A stretch of DNA of 64,000 nt from Microvirga pakistanensis (GTDB lineage Bacteria > Pseudomonadota > Alphaproteobacteria > Rhizobiales > Beijerinckiaceae). The stretch is from contig NZ_SPJX01000186.1 in assembly GCF_004458765.1 (NCBI RefSeq), positions 62,001 to 126,000 on the forward strand, in the 5' to 3' direction. Below the pieces are notes generated by a model that did no database searches, was not told where the DNA came from, and saw only the letters and a program-made list of their open reading frames with translations. Made by a program: the position numbers and the translations under genes. Positions 60,076-64,000 of this stretch are shown here, one piece after another; position 1 is the stretch's first letter; every line of letters starts with the position of its first letter.

Positions 60076-61098
60076 TCAGTGCGGAAGATGCGATGCCTCA
60101 GTCCGGTGAGGGTGCCCCCCATGATTGTGCCCCTCGTGGCGATGGTCGTGCCCATGATCGTGATGGTCAAGGGGACATTCGTGGCCGTGATCGTGGCCGC
60201 CGGAGGCATGGACCTCGATCTGCAGGGTCGCATGGCCGATCCCGAACCGCTCCTTGAGCTCATGCTGCGTCTCCGCGAGGAAACGATCGCCCGGATGGCC
60301 TTCCGGCATGACGAGGTGCGCCGTCAACGCGGTCTGGGTGGTGCTGATGGCCCAGATGTGCAGATGGTGGACGCGGGCAACGCCAGGGCGCTCCGTGAGC
60401 ATTCCTCGCACGTCCGCCAGGGAAATTCCGCTCGGCACGCCCTGCAGCGAAAGCCTGAGCGATTGCCGCAGCAGGTCCCAGGTGCCCCAGACGATCACGG
60501 CCGCGATCACGAGGCTGAGGACCGGGTCGATCCAGGTCGCGCCCGTCCAGAGAATGGCGAGGCCGCCGAGCACGACGCCGAGGGACACGGCGGCATCCGC
60601 GACCATGTGCAGGAACGCGCCACGGATGTTGAGATCCTGGTGTCCGCTCATGAAGAGAAACGCCGTGAAGCCGTTCACCACGATGCCGATGCCGGCCACC
60701 GCCATCATGGTTCCGGCCAGGACGGGCGCGGGCTCGATGAGCCGCTGCACGGATTCCCACACGATCCCGCCGACGGCCACCATGAGCAGGAGCGCATTGA
60801 GAAGGGCCGCGAGAATGGAGCTCGAGCGCAAGCCATAGGTATAGCGCTCGTTGGGCTCGCGCCGGGACAGGATCGCAGCGCCCCAGGCGACCGCAAGGCC
60901 GAGGACGTCGCTGAGGTTGTGCCCCGCATCCGACAGGAGCGCCATGGAATCCGCGTAGAATCCGTAGCCTGCCTCGACGGCCACGAAGGCGAGGTTCAGC
61001 ACGATGCCGATGGCGAAGGCGCGGCCGTGGCCGACCTCATGGGTATGGTGATGGCCGTGCTGGGAATGGCCCGCGGAATGGTGATGGTGAGCCTGCAT
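60076..61098 (-). CDS. Cation diffusion facilitator (zinc-type metal exporter)
   Basis: A 340-residue CDF-family transporter that exports divalent metals, probably zinc. The N-terminus is very His-rich (HHHHSAGHSQHGHHHTH), followed by six helices and a cytoplasmic C-terminal domain ending in a second His-rich tail. The transport-site residues H60-x3-D64 in DAGHNLSD and the matching HMVADA in helix 5 are present, a histidine at the first position being typical for zinc selectivity. It is 12 bases after the yejF stop and 44 before deoB. Confidence 0.93.
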   Translation of the reverse strand: MQAHHHHSAGHSQHGHHHTHEVGHGRAFAIGIVLNLAFVAVEAGYGFYADSMALLSDAGHNLSDVLGLAVAWGAAILSRREPNERYTYGLRSSSILAALLNALLLMVAVGGIVWESVQRLIEPAPVLAGTMMAVAGIGIVVNGFTAFLFMSGHQDLNIRGAFLHMVADAAVSLGVVLGGLAILWTGATWIDPVLSLVIAAVIVWGTWDLLRQSLRLSLQGVPSGISLADVRGMLTERPGVARVHHLHIWAISTTQTALTAHLVMPEGHPGDRFLAETQHELKERFGIGHATLQIEVHASGGHDHGHECPLDHHDHGHDHRHEGHNHGGHPHRTEASHLPH

Positions 61099-61110
61099 GA
61101 TCGAAACGCG

Positions 61111-62739
61111 TCACTGCCGGACGGCGGTTGCACCCACCGTCTCGAGATTGAAGGCGGCCGCGAAGAGGGCCTGTGTGTACTCCGTGCGGGGAGCGGCGAA
61201 GATGCTCTCCGCCGGTCCCTCTTCGACAACCTTGCCGTTCTGCATCACGATCACGTGGTTCGCCAGCGCGCGCACCACCTTCAGATCGTGGCTGATGAAC
61301 ATATAGGCGAGGTCGCGGCGCTTCTGCAGATCGCGCAGCAGCTCGACGATCTGCGCCTGCACGGACATGTCGAGCGCCGAGGTAGGCTCGTCCAGCATGA
61401 TGAATTGCGGCTCGAGCGCCATCGCGCGCGCAATGGCGATGCGCTGGCGCTGTCCGCCGGAAAACTCGTGCGGATAGCGGTCCATGGTGGCGGGATCGAG
61501 CCCCACGTCGTGCAGGGCTTTCGCCACCACGTCGCGGCGCTGCCGGTAGTTCAGGCCCTTGTCCTGAACGAGCAGGCCCTCCTCGACGATCTCCGCGATC
61601 GACATGCGCGGCGAGAGGGAGCCGTAAGGGTCCTGGAACACGACCTGCAGATCCTTGCGCATCGGGCGGATCTCCCGCCCGCGCAGGCCGTCGATGCGGT
61701 TTCCGAGGAACACGATGGGGCCTTCGGACTGGACGAGGCGGAGGATCGCCAATCCCAGCGTCGTCTTGCCCGATCCGGACTCGCCCACGACGCCCACCGT
61801 TTCGCCCCGCCGCACGCGCACGGACACGCCATCGACAGCCTTCACGTGACCGACGGTTTTCTGAAAGAAACCGCGCTTGATCGGGAACCACACCTTGATA
61901 GGGCCTGCCTCGACGATGGTCGGCGCGTCGGCAGACAACGGATTGGCGCGGCCTTTCGGCTCCGCGGCCAGAAGACGCTGCGTGTAGGCGTGCTGCGGAT
62001 TGCGGAATACCTCCGCGGTCGTGCCATGCTCCACGATCCGGCCGCCCAGCATGACGCACACCCGGTCGGCGATCTTGCGCACGATGCCGAGATCGTGGGT
62101 GATGAAGAGCATGGACATGCCGAGCTTGGCCTTCAGCTCGGCGAGCAGCTTGAGAATCTGCGCCTGCACGGTCACGTCGAGCGCGGTCGTCGGTTCATCC
62201 GCAATGAACAGGTCGGGCTCGTTGGCGAGCGCCATGGCGATCATCACGCGCTGGCGCTGGCCGCCCGAGAGCTGGTGCGGATAGGCTTTCAGGCGGCTTT
62301 CCGCGTCGCGGATGCCGACAAGCTGCAGCAGCTCCAGGGTGCGGGCGCGCGCCTCCTTCTCCGAGAGGCCGCGATGGAGCCTCAGGATTTCGCCGATCTG
62401 CCGGTCGATGGTTTGGAGCGGGTTGAGCGAGGTCATCGGCTCCTGGAACACCATGGTGATGTCGTCGCCGCGCACCCGGCGCATCTCGTCTTCGCTCAGG
62501 CCCATCAGGTCCTTGCCCTTGAACAGGATCCGGCCGGACGGGTGATGCGCGGACGGGTAGGGCAGGAGCTTGAGCACGGAGAGCGCCGAAACGGACTTGC
62601 CCGATCCCGACTCGCCCACCAGCGCCACGGTCTCGCCGGGCATGATGTCGAAGGAGACGCGGTCCACCGCCAGCATGTCGCGCTCGCCCTGGCGGAAGGC
62701 GACGGAGAGATCTTGGACGGAGAGGAGGGGCTCTGTCAT
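61111..62739 (-). CDS. yejF: Peptide ABC transporter ATP-binding protein (YejF-like)
   Basis: A 542-residue fused double ATPase. Both halves have an intact Walker A (GESGSGKSV and GESGSGKTT), signature [15 protein letters not shown] or [15 protein letters not shown], and Walker B ([12 protein letters not shown] and [12 protein letters not shown]). The Yej system imports oligopeptides and, in E. coli, microcin C. It overlaps the YejE-like gene by four bases. Confidence 0.92.
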   Translation of the reverse strand: MTEPLLSVQDLSVAFRQGERDMLAVDRVSFDIMPGETVALVGESGSGKSVSALSVLKLLPYPSAHHPSGRILFKGKDLMGLSEDEMRRVRGDDITMVFQEPMTSLNPLQTIDRQIGEILRLHRGLSEKEARARTLELLQLVGIRDAESRLKAYPHQLSGGQRQRVMIAMALANEPDLFIADEPTTALDVTVQAQILKLLAELKAKLGMSMLFITHDLGIVRKIADRVCVMLGGRIVEHGTTAEVFRNPQHAYTQRLLAAEPKGRANPLSADAPTIVEAGPIKVWFPIKRGFFQKTVGHVKAVDGVSVRVRRGETVGVVGESGSGKTTLGLAILRLVQSEGPIVFLGNRIDGLRGREIRPMRKDLQVVFQDPYGSLSPRMSIAEIVEEGLLVQDKGLNYRQRRDVVAKALHDVGLDPATMDRYPHEFSGGQRQRIAIARAMALEPQFIMLDEPTSALDMSVQAQIVELLRDLQKRRDLAYMFISHDLKVVRALANHVIVMQNGKVVEEGPAESIFAAPRTEYTQALFAAAFNLETVGATAVRQ

Positions 62740-63899
62740 CGGAACGTCTTTCTCGGGTCGAAGGCGTCACGCACGGCTTCGCCGATGAAGATGAGAAGGC
62801 TGAGCATGAGGGCGATCACGAAGAACCCCGCAAGGCCGAGCCACGGTGCCTGGAGATTGGCCTTGCCCTGCGCGAGCAATTCGCCCAGCGAGGGCGAGCC
62901 GGGTGGGAGGCCGAAGCCGAGGAAGTCGAGGGAGGTGAGCGTCGTGATCGAGCCGTTGATGATGAAAGGCATGAAGGTGAGCGTCGCGACCATCGCGTTC
63001 GGCAGGAGATGCTTGAACATGATGGTGGCGTTCGACAGCCCCAAGGCGCGCGCGGCGCGCACATATTCGAAGTTTCGCGCCCGCAGGAACTCGGCGCGCA
63101 CGACGCCCACCAGAGACACCCAGGAGAAGAGCAGCAGGATGCCGAGCAGCACGAAGAAGCTCGGCGTGATGATCGACGAGATGATGATGAGCAGGTACAG
63201 CGAGGGGATGGCGGTCCAGATCTCGATGAAGCGCTGCGCGATCAGATCGATCCATCCTCCGTAATAGCCCTGCACCGCGCCCGCGAGGATGCCGATGACG
63301 GACGAGATGCCCGCGAGGATCAGGCCGAACAGCACGGAGATGCGAAAGCCGTAGATGAGGCGCGCCACCACGTCCCGGCCCTGATCGTCCGTGCCGAGCC
63401 AGTTCCATTCGATGTCCTTGCAGCCCGTGCCGCCGTTCCGCTCCGCGATGGGGCGGCATTGCTCGTCCGTGAGCATCCAGGTCGGCGGGGCTGGGGCGGG
63501 AACCGGAAGGTCGAGGTTGTGCGTGTTGTAGGAGAACCGGACCGGCGCCCAGAGCATCCATCCGTTCTCCTGGATCTCCTTCGCGATCACGGGATCCCGG
63601 TAATCGGTCTGCGCCAGGAAGCCGCCGAATTTTTCCTCCGGGTAATCCACGAAAGCCGGGTAGAGCCATTCGCCCTTGTAGGAGGCGAGGATCGGCTTGT
63701 CGTTGGCGAGGAGCTCGGCGAACAGGCTCAGGACGAACAGAATCGTGAAGATCCAGAACGACCACCAGCCTCGGCGGTTCGCCTTGAAATTCTGCAGCCG
63801 GCGCCGGTTGAGGGGCGAGAGCCTGATGAAACCCTGGCGCGGCAGCGGCGGCGCGACAGGGGAGGCAGCCGGAGAGACGACGGGCACGTTCTCGTTCAT
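62736..63899 (-). CDS. yejE: Peptide ABC transporter permease (YejE-like)
   Basis: A 387-residue permease of the DppC/OppC family with a proline-rich cytoplasmic start, a first helix at about 45-65, and a long periplasmic region (about 70-160) typical of YejE (KFGGFLAQTDYRDPVI and the CKDIEWNWLGTDDQGRDVVARLIYGFR block). Ends [10 protein letters not shown]. It overlaps yejF and starts one base after the yejB stop. Confidence 0.92.
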   Translation of the reverse strand: MNENVPVVSPAASPVAPPLPRQGFIRLSPLNRRRLQNFKANRRGWWSFWIFTILFVLSLFAELLANDKPILASYKGEWLYPAFVDYPEEKFGGFLAQTDYRDPVIAKEIQENGWMLWAPVRFSYNTHNLDLPVPAPAPPTWMLTDEQCRPIAERNGGTGCKDIEWNWLGTDDQGRDVVARLIYGFRISVLFGLILAGISSVIGILAGAVQGYYGGWIDLIAQRFIEIWTAIPSLYLLIIISSIITPSFFVLLGILLLFSWVSLVGVVRAEFLRARNFEYVRAARALGLSNATIMFKHLLPNAMVATLTFMPFIINGSITTLTSLDFLGFGLPPGSPSLGELLAQGKANLQAPWLGLAGFFVIALMLSLLIFIGEAVRDAFDPRKTFR

Positions 63900-63900
63900 C

Positions 63901-64000
63901 TCACGCCTCCCGTGTCTCGAAATCGATCCTCGGATCGATCCAGGTATAGGTCAGGTCGGAGAGCAGGTTCACCACCAATCCCAGCAGGGAGAAGATGTAG
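63901..64000 (-). CDS. yejB: Peptide ABC transporter permease (YejB-like), C-terminal part
   Basis: Only the last 32 codons lie in the window: [20 protein letters not shown] then [12 protein letters not shown] and stop. The pattern LLSDLxYxWxDPR is the usual end of DppB/YejB permeases, and the order yejB-yejE-yejF supports the call. The rest, and any yejA, lies beyond the right edge. Confidence 0.85.
   Translation of the reverse strand, partial: YIFSLLGLVVNLLSDLTYTWIDPRIDFETREA

Noticed and set aside
60079-63264. An open frame of over 1000 codons on the + strand across the CDF and yej genes
   Set aside because: Antisense to three well-supported genes with clear motifs; the translation has no recognisable family and shows shadow composition.

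Overview
This GC-rich window reads as a chromosomal segment of an alphaproteobacterium, most likely of the Hyphomicrobiales (Methylobacteriaceae, Microvirga or Bosea-like). The signs are the FYDLN-acid zinc-ribbon protein beside tRNA-Ala, the Hsp20 plus DUF1150 pair, a class II-like AroA, malate synthase G, the IF3 N-terminus, frequent GTG/TTG starts and dispersed short palindromic repeats. The genus is inference. No phage, insertion sequence, CRISPR array or rRNA gene was seen. Coding density is high and only the first 354 bases form a gene-free stretch over 300 bases.

Layout. 1-6 kb: an orphan receiver-only response regulator, mutS and a malic enzyme. 6-13 kb: a HAD hydrolase, hrpB, mgsA with a DUF1194 protein, aroA-cmk, and the FYDLN protein followed by tRNA-Ala(GGC) with a clear terminator. 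13-19.5 kb: malate synthase G, pxpBC without pxpA, 3-hydroxybutyrate dehydrogenase and proline iminopeptidase. 19.6-30 kb: a polyamine-type ABC importer (+) faces a complete dipeptide ABC importer with a membrane-dipeptidase-family enzyme (-). 30-35.5 kb: argH, a methyltransferase, hsp20-DUF1150 behind a candidate heat-shock promoter, an alpha/beta hydrolase and a glycosyltransferase. 35.6-41 kb: a translation block infC-rpmI-rplT-pheS-(SH3 protein)-pheT, in which infC appears to start at ATT.

The most coherent system is at 42-60 kb. On the + strand, one operon-like run (42.2-51.2 kb) encodes a nucleoside ABC importer of the BMP type, a previously unremarked 47-codon ORF wedged between the ATPase and first permease genes, then cytidine deaminase, purine-nucleoside phosphorylase, deoxyribose-phosphate aldolase, thymidine phosphorylase and a 2-hydroxyacid dehydrogenase. 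Converging on it from the - strand is phosphopentomutase (deoB), a URC1-type GTP-cyclohydrolase-II-like protein, a URC4-type (DUF1688) protein and uracil phosphoribosyltransferase. These last three are the bacterial counterpart of the poorly understood yeast URC route of uracil catabolism. Together the two arms can plausibly import nucleosides, deaminate and split them, feed the sugar phosphate into central metabolism via DeoB/DeoC, and send the freed uracil through Upp into URC breakdown. The arms meet at a shared hairpin at 51.23-51.26 kb.

From 51.2 to 64 kb everything is on the - strand: TSUP permease, NlpC/P60 protein, leucyl aminopeptidase, an orphan 2-keto-3-deoxygalactonate kinase, the URC genes, deoB, a His-rich CDF metal exporter, and a yejBEF-type peptide ABC system whose yejB runs off the right edge.

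Throughout, starts were moved from the longest possible ORF where ribosome-binding sites or family alignment favoured an internal start. Function calls rest on recognised motifs and remembered family features, not on database searches.
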